This document shows positions 46,394 through 58,420 of a DNA stretch of 64,000 nucleotides, piece by piece. Position numbers and translations under genes: made by a program. The DNA is from Gavia stellata (lineage: Eukaryota; Chordata; Aves; Gaviiformes; Gaviidae). The notes below the pieces were generated by a model. It did not search any database, was not told where the DNA came from, and was given only the letters and a program-made list of their open reading frames with translations. Within the stretch, counting starts at the first letter, position 1; the number at the start of each line of letters is the position of its first letter. The stretch spans positions 10,330,430-10,394,429 of the forward strand of contig NC_082595.1 of the NCBI RefSeq assembly GCF_030936135.1, given 5' to 3'.

Positions 46394-49300
46394 GTGAGGC
46401 TGAGGGGGGAGCGGGGAGGGCCGGCGCTGCTGGATCTCGTCTCTGAGCGCTTGTGCCCGCTCCTGCCGGGGGCCCGGCACAAAGCTGAGGCACCCCATGG
46501 CGTCAGCCCTTAGCTTACCGCGTTTCTGTAGCTGTTCCCCCCGAGGTGGCCAACCCGGGCAGGGCGGTGAGGCAGGAGGGGCATTTCCAGCGGCAGGTGA
46601 TGCCTTGCTGTGCCTGAAGGACGGCTTCTCAAGCTCTCCCATGTCTTGCAGAACTTTGAAACAGCGGTACGGGAGAACGTTACCATTAATGGACAGCCCT
46701 GGGAGGAGACTTCGGATGACTCCCAGCTGCAGAGTGGTATGTGTTGGTTTCCATTAATTTCCTGCGGGGTGGTTTTGTTTTGGTTTCTGCATGTGGTATT
46801 TTTAATTGGGAAGTTTTCCCCCCAGCTGTCTGTGGTGGTAAGGATGCTCACGCAGCAGGTAAGGTCAAACTCCAGCTCAGATGTGCCTGTGTAAAGCTCA
46901 GAAGTGCTGCACTGCAGGAGCACAGTTCTTGCGGAGCAGTGTTCATAAACAAAAAGAAGGGTAACCAAGACGTGTAGGGACCTGTATCCAAGAGAAAAGG
47001 GAAGGGGAAAGTGCTTTATCTGAAGAACTGTTGCTTGTTTGACACTTCTGTCAAGATCGTTACAGATCTTGAGGCACAAGTTCCGGGTATCACTAGTATG
47101 GTGCCTGCCTAACTTAAAGGATCTGCTCTTGACTGCTAGAGAAAGGTAGCTTAGAGACTCCCAGAGTATCTCGTATTAACATGGGAAAATAAAGGTTTAA
47201 CTAAGTTTAATGGCAGCTGCCTTGCTGGAAAGTCTACAGCAAGCTTGTAGAAAGTCAGTATTTCAAAGCCAGATTTTTCATTTGGGAGATTGAGGAAGAG
47301 TGTGTTCTATTTCATCAGCTTCTCTTATCAGAATAAAGGGAATATACAACATTTAATGGAATAGGGTAAGGTGATCTATTTTTAAAGCTAGAACACAGCA
47401 ACAGGATCCAAGTCCGGAGGCTTCCTGCCCTCTCTGGGCAGTCAGTTTCTGTGTTTGACTGCCCTGGTGGTGAATTTTTTTTCCTGTGGCCTATTGGAAT
47501 GTCCTTTACTGTAATGTATCTGTTGCCTCTCATCCTTTTGCTGCACACCTCTGAGAAGAGCCTGCCTCTGTCCTCTCTAGAACCAGCCTTTAGGTAGCTG
47601 AAGGTAGCAGTTAAATTACCCCCCAGCCTTCTCTACTCCAGGCTGAACAAACCCAGCTCCCTCAGCTCCTTCTCATACATCATGTGCTCCGGATGCCAAC
47701 CTTCTTGGTGTCCTTCCATTGGAATTGCTCCAGTACTCAATGACAGTCTCCCAGAGCGTCCGAGCTAGGATGTTATGGTGTAGGTAGGGTTTAATTGTTC
47801 ATACTTTTACCTCAGGGTGGATTACAAGCAGAGTTCCTCGGGTGTCTATTCTGCGATGCATTCTGTTTAATGTCTTTAACTGTGACTTGGAGGAGGAGAT
47901 GGAAGGTGTCTTCACCCATTCAGGGGAATGTAAACAGGCTGGAGAAACACATCTATGGGAATCTCGTGAAATTCAACAAGGACAAAAAGCAAAGCCCTAA
48001 ATCTGGGAAGGGGTAACCCCCTGCAGGGGCAGAGAATGAAAAGGACCTGGAGGTCCTGGCAGGCTAACCCTGAGCCAGCCTAGTGTATTGTGTTAACAGG
48101 AACGTAGGCAGTAGATCCAAGGGAGCGATTATTTGCCTTCACTCTGCAATCACTAGAGCACATCTGGAGTAGTGCACTCATTTTTTGACTCCCCAGTATA
48201 GGGAAATTGTTGATAAACTGGAGTGAGTTCATCAGAGGTTGCCAAGATGGCCAGGGGACTGGAGCACTTGCCCTATGAATTGAGACTGAAGGAACTGGGC
48301 TTCTTTAGCCCAGAGAAGACAAGTCAGCCTTCCAGTACTTACGAGGAGGTTACTGAGAATATGGAGCCAGGCTATTTATTGAGGTGCACAGATGCAAGGG
48401 TCAGAAATTAAAAGGGGAGGTTCTGAGTTGATGTAAGGAAGTAGTAATTCACTATTAGGATAACTGACCATTGGAAAAGGTTGCCCAGAGAGCTTGTGTA
48501 GTCTTCAGCACTGGAGGCTTCCAAGAACCAACAGGATGAAAGTCTTGAGCAACCTGGATTGAACGGGGTGTTGACCCTGCTGTGAGCAGGAGGCTTGACT
48601 CAGAAGAGACCGCCTGAGAACCCTTCCAGTCTGAGTGATTTTGTGCTAGGGACATTGGCCAATATCTCTTCCTGTCAAGAGATCCTAGTAGTATGTCTGT
48701 TGCTACTATTTAATACACAAATTAAGTAATTTTTTATAGTTATTGCTATATAGTCATATATTTATATGCACTATATACAATATTTTTATAATTACTGTCT
48801 TTTGAATAATAGTAGTGGAGATTCTTGCTAGTCTGGTGTCTAAAGAAAATTTCAGTGCAATTCATTTGCTCGCCTGTGTTAGTGTTAGATGTTCTTTGCC
48901 TGTAACTTGATGCTTTTTACAGTTGCATAAAGCCGAAAATACAGATATATTGAACTGGCTATGGAGAAGGAGCTCCTTGAACTGTTTTTTGCTCAGGAAG
49001 CTTCTGCAGTTGTAGTTCTAGAATGATAAAACTCCAACTCCTTTGACTGCAAAGTCAAAAATGCACTGGTCTCACAATGCAAAATGCTGAACTCATCCAG
49101 GCTCACTTAACTAGTTCCAGTTTGTTCAAAAATTCGTAAGAGGACTGTCTTAACAGGAAAACTTTTTCCAGTTGGATGTTATTTTCAGTAAGTTAGCCTT
49201 TGTCTGTACAAGTCTAACTTTATGCCAGCTGACATACAGCTGGCCATCTTCCTACAGCTGGCATAATGCAGGTGTAAGGACTGTATTGTGCTTTTTAAAT

Positions 49301-52300
49301 TGACATAAATTTTCTCATTTGCCTATCTCTGATCCAGTTGGAATCACCAAGTGCTCTGGCATTTTGTGCCTTCGGTGTTTACGTTGACCAGAGGCTTAAG
49401 TCTTTCCTGTCTATACTTAAATGATTTCATGGTGATCCTAAAACAAACAAACAAAACAAACCCACAGACTCTTAAAACCTTGATTTTACCTTTCTGAGGT
49501 TTACAATCACCTGATTCTGCACAGATTGACCAAGAGGGGGAGCTCAAAACCCATTCTTTATCACTAGATTGAAAACCTTGCATGGCTTGGAAGTTGTGCT
49601 CTAGACATTAGTGGGGACAGTGAATTTAAATGCTAAGGAGTTTGCAAAATTAAATTAAAAAAATAAAAAAGCAAGACTGTTGTCAATGTTTCCAATCTCC
49701 ACCAGGGGATTAAAATTATAGGAGTGTGCAGATGGAAGAATATAGAAATATGCACTACCTTTCAGTTAGGATAGAAGATTGAGTGGTTAATTCTGTTTTC
49801 TTCTATAACTCTTAATTTTTATAGTTTGTAATGATGGCGTGTGATGTCAAGGCAGCGCAGGCATTTACTAAATTTGAAACCAGTTTTAAAATACTGTCTT
49901 AAGCTTTTAAAATTGTTGAGTTTAATTGCAATCTTGAAGAAGCTGAGTACCTGTAGTAGGGTAGCAGTAGTCAAAATACTTCAGTCGAGCTGAAACTACG
50001 TTCTAGGTATTTTGATTGGAAAAGCAAGCTATGAAGGTTAGCTTCTACCAGATACAGTCTCTTGGGCCTCAGATGTTGAAAGCAGACATGTTTTGGTTTT
50101 TTGCAAACTCCGTATGACTAGTAATTACAGATGTCCTCAGGTTGTAGAGTATTTCTGGGAACCCTGTTTGATTAAAGTGGCATTGCATATTGTCAAAAAT
50201 TCATTGCTGGATTTTTAAATTAAACTGCATATCTGTGCTCTATATGATATAAAATCAGTTAGGCTTCGAATTACTGTTGGACAGTTGGTGTTTGTTTAAA
50301 GCTTGTAAGTTACACAGATAAACCATTTTTCTTGCTGCATCTTGCATTGCTTTTCTTCAGTTGAAAAACAAATTTTCTCAAAAGAAAACCATTTCTTTGT
50401 GAGATTTTCTTTATAGATTCAGAGTGCATAGAGAAAAATACATTTTGGGTTTTTCCCCAGATTGTTCCCTGCCTCCCCTGTTCTCACTGGCTCCCTTACT
50501 TCAAAAGTAACTGGTCAACGTCAAGTTGTGCTCCAATTTCTGTATCACCTTAACAAAGAGGTCCAAGACAGATGTTTTTATCTTCATTGATAATCACGCG
50601 TGATTTCTTATTTCAGATCTAAAGCTGTCTTTCTCCTTATAACTTTGTCTCAAAAAAAATTGTAGGAGAATTCCTACAATAACTTTGTGTGTTTGTAATT
50701 TTTAGGTTCCAACATCAAAATTCTTGAAGATCAATTTGATGAACTAATAGTAGAGACAACAACAAAGCGTAAGCAGTGGCCTAAAAAGATACTGATGCAT
50801 GCTATCCAAACCATGAAAGCAGAGCAAGAGATGTTGGTGAGTAACCTAAGATTTTCAGAAAACCTTTGCATATGGTAGCTGCTGACCACGTGTAACTTGA
50901 ACAAATAAATCATCAAATGTTGATCTTTAAGCTCCTTCCCATGGTTGCTTTTGATTCTTCGTCATATAATGGAATTGTTTCTTTGTATTAATTTGTTCTT
51001 CAGTAAAATGAGGATTACTACAAAGTGGTGTGACTATGAGTGAATAAGCAAATTACTTAAGCAGATTGCTTCAACGTGATGACTCATGATTTACAAGCCA
51101 GTATACACCTATTTATCTTGTCAAATCCGGGTTTCTGAAATCCTTGGCTGAAGGCTGGTTGAAGTACTAAATGTTATGATACATACAGATATTATCATGT
51201 GCAGTATATGACTTTTTAAAAGATGTCTGTGTTTTCCTAAGCACTTTTGTTGAGCTAATGACTACACTGAGTAAGTACTTTCAGTAAAGAAAGAAAAAAA
51301 AAAAAAGTAGTGTGCGTTAATTAATAGGTAAAGTAATTTCTCTGGGTTTTTTTGACACTGAGTGTAAAGTAATTACTGGCATTAAGCAACCCAGTCATGT
51401 CCTTGGTTGCTAAATTTCTTCCCTGCAGTTACGTTAAGCCTGCCTTTTGCTTACCTGCTGATTAATTAGGAGTCAGTTTTCTAGGGGAAAAAAAAAGGAC
51501 AAGAGGTAATGGGCACAAATGGAAATGCAGGAAATTCCATTTAACCATTTAAAAATAAAGATTAAAAAGGACTGTGAGGATAGTCAAACACTGGCATAGG
51601 TTGCCCAGCGAGACTGTGGAGTCTCCATCCTTGGAGATACTCAAAACCTGACAGCATGGGGCCCTGCTCTAGTTGGCCCTGCTTTCAGGAGGGGGTTGGA
51701 CTAGACCATCTTTAGAGGCCCTTTCTAACCTCAGCTATTCTATGATTCTATACTAAAGAAGACAGGGATTTTTTTTAGAAAGTTGTTTAAGAGCCTGTAT
51801 TGCATTTCTGAGGACTAAAATTGACAAAAGTAAGTAACTCTCAGGGTTAGCCAGGCATAGATGATTTACAGTAAGTCAAAGTGCATGGGTATATGTTTGT
51901 CTTAAATCTGATAATTGCTTTTTGTGATCTCTCTGTTTTGTCAATATACCAAGTATGTAAAACAAACAAACAAACAAACAAACAAAAAACTAAAATAAAA
52001 TATGCTATTGCATAACACCAAGATTTAACAAGACCTTTTAACCTTTCTGCAAAAGGACAGCTATGTTCTACCTGAGTCCCGAAGTGAATTAGTTATTTAG
52101 AATGCCTCTCATGCTACCTTTTTTCTGTTGCTGTCCTCTTCAAATTTTACACCACCACAACTAGGTGATTATTTTAATCAAAAGTGTCTGCAAAATACAG
52201 AAAGTTTTTTGTTTATCTCTGTAAATGAAGTGGCTTTTTTTCCCCTCTCAGCTACTTCTGCGAAGGTACTAGTGGTTTCTCTGCTTTTGGTTGAGGAATT

Positions 52301-55300
52301 TTTATGTTCTTTTCTGACCCTAGCTATTCCTGTGATGCATGTTTTCTGAGGCATAAAGTGCAGCTATGAAGACGCGGTAATTAACTGCAGTTTATCTGGA
52401 GAAAACCACTCATTTGGTGTGGTGATCTCCCTATAATTGCCAAAGGAAGAGATCATCCTGTAGGTTTTCAGTCAATACATTCTGTTATGTTTGAGGATAA
52501 TGCAAGCAATGTTTGTTCTTCTGCTTGGAGCTGTTACCGTAAACTTGCTAAGAACATGTGTGAACTGTGAAAAATTTGCTCTGGTAAAACTACAGGGAGG
52601 AATAATTTACTTATCTCCTACTTGTTTTTGGTTGAAGAAGGTTGAGGAACAGCTCCTGAAATGGAGAAAAATACTAACTTGCAGATGATATAACTTACGT
52701 TCCCATGTCTTTGCTTTGTTTGCTTCTTCCCTGGTAGTTAATTCTAATTCCACCTTTAATATAACTAAATATTAGTTGTATTCATTATTTATTATTAGTT
52801 AATGTCACAATTAACTGATGTCAAGTCACAAGACTAACAGTAGAACCAAAAAGCCAGAGAGCCTGGTCGGTGAAGGAGAGTGTTCTTACTCATGTATAAG
52901 TAATTGCAGGGCTAGAATGTAGTCATTTAAATAGTTTTCTTTTTCTTAGCTTTTTATCTTAATGTACCCTTTGTTCAAATTTGCTCCTCTGTGAAAGCAT
53001 ACTGTTTTTGTGAATGGCTCCTTAGAAGCCAGAGCAGCTCTTTTTCCTCAGTTGTGCAGCAGGTGGCAATGCTTCTTCCAAAATGCCTGGATTTCAGTTT
53101 AGTTGTCATGCTGTAATAATTAGAATTCTGAAAACTAAAGCAGATTTTGGAGACGTGTTTGCAGTGAACTTAACTGTGTTAGCCAGAACACTATTTCCAG
53201 TAACAGAGTATCTATAAACAGTACCTCTAATACATTCTTTATCTAAATAATACCACCACCATCTCCTTGTATTAGCCTTTCTCCATTGTTCTGACTGCTG
53301 TGTGTATATTAGATATCTATTAAACCAAGAGAGTATTTCAGAATTCTTCTTTTTTTGAATATGCAGAAGCTCTACCAGCCTTTTGTAACACCAGAAGAGA
53401 TAAGATCACAGCCTTCTCAAGGTAAAGATTCCGCGGGGAGGGCAGCTGTACTGAGGAAACACTGCCTACCACTGGCTAGCTGTAAATGTTTAAGAAGCTT
53501 TCTTTAAACTTGTTTAAGATTATTGACTGTTTAAATAATTAATTAAAATAGCTGGAAGTTTGTCTTAACTGAGTGTATTGCTGCATTAGTTTGTACTCAT
53601 TTCTCTTCTTCTAAGTGCTGTCTGCTGTTAGGCACTGTACTTAAAGGCAAAAGTTGGCTGCTCTGTGGGTATTGGGTAGAAATTGTCACAGAGTTACCCT
53701 CAAAAGGTTTTCTTACTTCTTTCCTTCACCACTGGTGGAGGCCATATGGGGAACTAGCTGGATCGCTGACATTATACTTTGACTGGTCTTGTGTGCCTTT
53801 TACATGAATACTAGAAATGCTTCAGTCTCTCTTCCTAATCAGTCAAGTTTCTTCAGGGAATTGAAAGCAGTTGTGTAGTACTCGGTGATGGCAGTGTTGA
53901 CTCTCCTAACTTGCAAAGTAGGCATCAAATTTTATCCTGCCTGTGTCATTTGTAAGGGTTGATGAAGAAACAAAACTGCAAACAACGTCTTAAGTTTGCT
54001 ACATGCTTTTGAAAGATTCCTTATACAAACTCTTTGGAACAAGGTGGTGTATTTTGCATTTGGTGACTGGGATGTGCTTTTTTGAGGCTGGCCTTAAGAA
54101 ACTGAAAGTTTCATCTTGCCTGTTCTCAAGTATTGAAAAATGACAGAATTTACCAATGCTGTTCTAAGTTGAAAAGCATGGTTACAGAAGTCTCACTATG
54201 GATTACTGCACATGATGTGAAGCTGGTGTAACAAGCAGTGGTGTTAAAGTTTGAGAAGCTGAGCTTCATCTTCCAATTCTGACCCTGCTCATCTGACTTC
54301 ACTCTAAGCATCGTTTCCTCTTTGTAAACAGGAGACACTGCTTCCAGAAATGCCAGCCTGTGCAGCAGAGCAGCTAACAGGAGCAGTAAAGGGTGTCACT
54401 TCATAGCTGGGTTTCTTTTGGTTTCTAGTGTCTGGATCTATGCTTTTCTGATGTGAATTAACTACTTCTTGTAAGTTAGTAACAGCTTGCACTGTGGTAT
54501 TGCCTTTTTAGGTTTGGTAACGGCGAGGTCCTAGCCAAAATAGCATAGAGTTTGTGCTGAATTTTACTATTCTGTAGTCTTTGGGAAGTTTATGTATCCC
54601 AGTTTAGCAAGTACAGTGGCCAGAAACCAGAAATGTTTAGATTACTCAATACCTTTCGTTTCCTTTTTTCATTTCCCTATGTTTTGGAAAGCCTTGAACA
54701 CTGAGGAATATAATGCTGTCCATGTCAAGCTGAACTCCTGCAGGCAAATTTCATTTAACTGTGTGTCGGTCTTTCTGTATAACTGGAATAATCCAAGTAA
54801 TTATTTTTACTTTTACTTAACTCCTTCCTTGCCATTTTTTAGAGTCACCAGTCTTCCAATCCCAATACTCTACTGTAAGAATACTTCATTATGGACATAC
54901 CCTTCTTTTAGAGAATGTCCATTTGTAGGCCTCTGGGGTGTGTTTAAAGAGGCTGCTGTTGGACTGTTTTTCCTTCCAAAGTCTGAATGATGGTGCATTT
55001 TAGCATCCATGTTCATACATGGATTATGCGTTCCTAAACCATCTCTGATCAGCACATTGGGCATGCGGACAGACAGTTTAACAAAACATCGTCTCTTGCT
55101 GCTTACTGTGTTTCAGCAGGGGATCACTGTGACCCTGTACTAGAATACAGTGATTGACTTAAATTAACTTCAGTAGCACTAATGAGATTGACTTCAAAGC
55201 AGAATGCTGTGTTTAACCCGGAAAGGGTTTGGGGGTGTGTGCACCATCTAATGTTGTATCCTACTGCAGGCACTGGTGAAACCCTACAGAAAAATAATAG

Positions 55301-57157
55301 TAGTGGAGGTGAGGCTGCTTAGTTCCCAGGAGCAGGCTTGCCTATCTGCTGATTCTAAGTTTTTCTTGATGCCATAGCATTGCAGGTGGAATAATGGCGG
55401 AGAACATGCAAATCAGTTTTATAATAACTCAAAATAGTTTAACTGTTGAGTAAAGAATTATTATTGCTTGTAAATCAGTCATCAAAAATTTGTATTATGT
55501 TGATGATCTTACCATATTGCTACTGAAATCAAATATATGCCATTTTCCCCCAATATTCTGCACCCTGTCTGCTTCAGTGTTCCTGAAAGCTGCTTTTTCT
55601 TTCTTTTCTTATTAACCCAGCAGAATTAATGCAGTTCATGCTGTTTAGACTTGGTTCTTTTTTATTCTTGGTATTAATGCTTGGTAAGTTAAGCCAGGAG
55701 AAAAACGTAGCCTTTACTGTAAAAACTGACCTGTTGGGGCTGTAAGATTATTTTTTTCCCCTCCTTAAAATGGATTTCCTTCATCTCATTTTCTCCACAG
55801 TTGTGTTTATTCTCCTTCTTCTGTACATTTTTATCAAATGTAATATGAGCTTTAAAGGTTTGAAAACTTTTTTTTTCCTTTATAACTGTTCTCTTCCTTT
55901 ATGTTAAATACTGTCTTTGTGTCTCGTGTTTTGAATAAGCTGTAGGTTTTCTAGTGAAGAACTTTGTGGCTTGTTATAGTTGAGACTACTAGACACTACT
56001 ACATTTTGAGTGATAAAGAGTAGTAATAGTAAGATAAAACATACAAGCTGTCGTCCTCAATGCTATAATGAAAGGGATGTGTTGTAGGTTGAAGTTTTAT
56101 ACAGGGACTACTGCTTTTCTGTCTGATTTCTAAGAAGTCGATAGCAAGTATTGGGGGAGGGAGTTATGTTTCAGAAGTTTATTTGGGCTTTATGTTTTTC
56201 TGTAGATGCTTACATCGCAGATCTGAACCAGGTGGCAGAAATGGCATCCAAACAGATCAGTGGAGCAATGAAGGTGAGATCTCTGTGCTCCAAGAGGATT
56301 TTTTTTTTCATTTTCTTGATCTGATAATATGTCACGAAACAGGCATTCTAACTCATCTTGGTGATAGCTTTGTACAAAAAAGCCCACACGTGTACTTTGA
56401 AGCAGATACAACTTCAGCAATCCAAACCTAAAGATGTATCTGTAAAGCGTTCCCCCTCACATGGGAGTAAGGAAGATTACCCTGTGGCTATAGGAAATAT
56501 TTTTACAGAGATTTTAGGACCTGCAGCATCTGGAAAATGAAAGATCTTTTGAAGACCTGACAACTTCATATAGCACGTGACATTTATTACTTCAGTACCA
56601 GCTTAGACATGAACTGTGGTGTTCCTGTGATACTTACTCAGCTTAGAGATGTAATGAAGGAACATTTAAACTTGGCGTACTCTTTGCATGGCCTCTGAGC
56701 GGAAACCCTGATCACTGTTAGGTTGGTAGCTCTGAGTTCCCAACCTTCACCTGCCATCCTAAGGATCATCTCTACAGACACTGAAGCTTTTGTGCCTGTC
56801 AGTCTAATTAACATATTTCATTCATTGTACCCATTACTTTTCCCATTTAACTTGAGATACTTGGGTTTGTTTTTGCAGTCTCTGCCAGCACTAATAGAAA
56901 GAGCAGAAGGTTTTTCCCAAGCGTTAACTTGGCAACCAATCTTGGAACTCTGCAAGCTGCGGCAAGAAGTCTTCTCTGGTTGCAAGGCGAAGGAGGAAAA
57001 TAATGTCCAAAATTTTGTATCGCCAGGAGAAGTCACACCAACAGACGCTGATACCAGTAAAAATCCTTGTGTTGTGCTAAAAAGAAAAAAAGCTGCAGAT
57101 TCACCAGAAAGAAGACGCTACCCACTTCGACGGAGGAAAATTAGTCTCAGTGCATGA
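46169..57157 (+). CDS. NSL1: NSL1, subunit of the MIS12 kinetochore complex (6 exons)
   Basis: The CDS joins 46169-46393, 46652-46736, 50706-50836, 53367-53421, 56206-56273 and 56879-57157: 843 bases, 280 residues (human 281). NSL1 (MIS14/DC8) forms the MIS12 complex with MIS12, DSN1 and PMF1, linking centromeric CENP-C to KNL1 and NDC80 at kinetochores. Diagnostic stretches are FETAVRENVTINGQPW (exon 2), IKILEDQFDELIVETTTKRK (exon 3), SLPALIERAEGFSQ and the basic tail RYPLRRRKI (exon 6), which matches the C-terminal segment bound by KNL1. The HP1-binding motif PVIHL of human NSL1 is here PILEL (residues 208-212). Exon 1 is Pro/Ala/Gly-rich and diverged. I chose the ATG at 46169 (MAAGP); an in-frame upstream ATG at 46082 would add 29 residues but overlaps the TATDN3 start codon. 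Expression is probably driven by the shared promoter. Confidence 0.95.
46652..46736 (+). CDS. NSL1: NSL1 exon 2
   Basis: NFETAVRENVTINGQPWEE to DSQLQS plus one base, acceptor TGTCTTGCAG, donor GTATGT, 85 bases. Confidence 0.94.
47505..47765 (-). mobile_element. CR1 LINE fragment in NSL1 intron 2
   Basis: Contains CCAGCCTTCTCTACTCCAGGC and CCCAGCTCCCTCAGCTCCTT, the reverse complement of the CR1 block that reads GCTGAGGGAGCTGGG...CTGGAG on the sense strand. It is degraded and truncated at both ends; the left edge is approximate. Confidence 0.85.
47790..48665 (+). mobile_element. Degraded CR1 LINE 3' part in NSL1 intron 2
   Basis: Plus-strand CR1 remnant. It runs from reverse-transcriptase-end-like sequence (GATTACAAGCAGAG..., CTGGAGAAACACATC...) through AGCACATCTGGAGTAGTGCA, then GAACTGGGCTTCTTTAGCC, and ends with GAAAAGGTTGCCCAGAGAGC and the last untranslated part. 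It lacks an intact reading frame. The reverse CR1 fragment lies immediately upstream, making an inverted pair. Confidence 0.82.
50706..50836 (+). CDS. NSL1: NSL1 exon 3
   Basis: SNIKILEDQFDELIVETTTK to KAEQEML, acceptor ATTTTTAG, donor GTGAGT, 131 bases. Coiled-coil-forming helix of the MIS12 complex. Confidence 0.95.
51535..51755 (+). mobile_element. CR1 LINE 3' fragment in NSL1 intron 3
   Basis: Contains GGTTGCCCAGCGAGACTGTG and GGGTTGGACTAGACCATC, and ends with TATTCTATGATTCTAT, the diagnostic CR1 3' terminus. Short, 5'-truncated. Confidence 0.92.
51959..51989 (+). repeat. (AAAC)n microsatellite
   Basis: About seven uninterrupted AAAC units in NSL1 intron 3. Confidence 0.95.
53367..53421 (+). 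CDS. NSL1: NSL1 exon 4
   Basis: KLYQPFVTPEEIRSQPSQ plus one base, acceptor GAATATGCAG, donor GTAAAG, 55 bases. Aligns with human KQYHPVVHPLDL-type sequence. Confidence 0.92.
55270..55857 (+). other. Three phase-matched candidate exons in NSL1 intron 4
   Basis: Three short open segments have good splice sites: 55270-55308 (CTACTGCAG acceptor, GTGAGG donor), 55624-55683 (NAGNAG acceptor, GTAAGT donor) and 55801-55857 (CTCCACAG acceptor, weak GTTTGA donor). Each is a multiple of three and begins and ends in phase 1, the same phase as the junction between NSL1 exons 4 and 5. Joined, they would insert about 52 residues. The first part is polar (TGETLQKNNSSG); the rest is strongly hydrophobic (MQFMLFRLGSFLFLVLML then VFILLLLYIFIK), one or two membrane segments. 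This could be an alternative membrane-anchored NSL1 isoform, a separate microprotein, or chance, since T-rich intron sequence translates to hydrophobic residues. No family match is known to me. Confidence 0.3.
56206..56273 (+). CDS. NSL1: NSL1 exon 5
   Basis: (D)AYIADLNQVAEMASKQIS to GAMK, acceptor TTTTTCTGTAG, donor GTGAGA, 68 bases. Confidence 0.94.
56879..57157 (+). CDS. NSL1: NSL1 exon 6 (C-terminus and stop)
   Basis: SLPALIERAEGFSQALTW through YPLRRRKISLSA, then TGA. Acceptor TTTTTTGCAG, 279 bases. Holds the PILEL motif and the basic KNL1-binding tail. Confidence 0.95.
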   Translation, partial: SLPALIERAEGFSQALTWQPILELCKLRQEVFSGCKAKEENNVQNFVSPGEVTPTDADTSKNPCVVLKRKKAADSPERRRYPLRRRKISLSA

Positions 57158-58420
57158 ATTTCTCATTTAGTATTTTCAGATTGGAAACTCAGTTCTACTC
57201 TTGTTCAGTGTGCTCAGCCTTTTTTCTTGAACCGTCGTCTCCCCTCTAATTCAGTGCTATACATGGCAGCTTCCTTAATTATTTAGTCTTTGATCCTTTT
57301 ATTTTTACTGTTACGCTGATGGTATATGAAAGCCTACACATACCAGTAGCATCTGATATCCAACAAGTATATATGCCAATTAACTCTCATTCTTTGCTCT
57401 TTTATTACAGCCTTTAGCTTGAGTTCTCATGCTTCTCAGAGTTGTGCACATGCTTTATGTATGTGGGCAGTCTTTTAGCGAACCACTAAGTGCTCATTTA
57501 CATTCAGCATGTCTCTGAAGAGGTTGGAACTGAATGTAGTTCTCCTAATGCACGTTCATTTATTACTGAGTCGGGTGGCTATTTTTTTAATAAATAAATT
57601 AAAAAGAAATTAACACTGGAGCATATTGAAAATGCCAGATTTGCTATGATGTTACAGTTTCTAGAAAATCCACACACAAATGTGACATTGGTCCCTGCTA
57701 TTCCACCTTTCCTGAATTTAGGTCAGCTGGGATTATTTTTAGGCACGTTTGTTTAAACTTGGATTTTTAGCAATTGTATGTATTGACTTGCAGTGTGCTC
57801 TTCTGAACAAGGATTCGACCATCCACATGTTACCACCTGATATTTCGTTTCCTGTAATCCAATTATGCAGTCTGGGGGTTTCCTGGACAGTATCTCTACA
57901 CATTGCAGGATCTTGACTTGGGTCATGTATGCATTTGTGATGTTTGACTGAACTTTAAAGATCAGTATAGGCTACCAGTAAATGGTATTAAGTTGAGATA
58001 GCTTACTTTTTTTTTTTTTTACACATTAGTACCTAGACGATTGCACAGTAGTACTAAATTGAGCATTGTGCCTTAACCATTCATAACGTTTTCTGGTTTA
58101 TGATTGCATGTGCTTGCAGTAAATACTCATGTCTAATATGTAACATATTTCTCACACAGTAGATGGAGGGGGTTTTTTTTAGAAGCTTTGTTAATGAAAT
58201 GTGCTGTGGTAAGAAGATAGGTCTGACTTAATGTCTGAAAGACTGAAAATTTTTGAGAAAACGTGTGACAGATTTTAGCATCATTTATTTTGTAAGGGGG
58301 AGCATCTGTACTGGGACTTTGTATATTTAATCATATGTAAATATTTGTTTCCTGTCGCTCTTGTATATACAAACCTGTGTTTTTATACAAAGTAAATTAA
58401 ATCAATTAAGGAAGATCAAA
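57158..58420 (+). other. NSL1: NSL1 3' untranslated region (end uncertain)
   Basis: AT-rich sequence follows the NSL1 stop. It contains AATAAA at 57589 and, further on, a Pumilio-type TGTAAATA at 58336-58343 with ATTAAA at 58396. The latter pair fits a longer 3'UTR form. Assigned by position and motifs only. Confidence 0.5.
57589..57594 (+). promoter_or_regulatory. NSL1: Candidate polyadenylation signal of NSL1
   Basis: AATAAA 432 bases after the NSL1 stop, followed by overlapping TAAATAAA. A distal alternative is ATTAAA at 58396-58401. Confidence 0.5.

Larger units (their letters stand above)
45640..46480. promoter_or_regulatory. Bidirectional CpG-island promoter of TATDN3 and NSL1
   Basis: One GC- and CG-rich island covers TATDN3 exons 1-3 and NSL1 exon 1. 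The start codons diverge with 85 bases between them. In that gap are two adjacent ETS-type cores (TTCCGCTTCCGG, 46126-46137) and an E2F-type GGCGGGAAA at 46161-46169 that runs into the NSL1 ATG. The start itself, ATGGCGGC (46169-46176), matches the core of the YY1/TISU initiator seen in genes with very short 5' leaders. No TATA box. Confidence 0.8.

Noticed and set aside
45676-46642. Long frames (about 250 codons) around the TATDN3/NSL1 promoter
   Set aside because: They run across known splice donors and promoter sequence, have low-complexity composition and no homology. The true exons are short parts of other frames.
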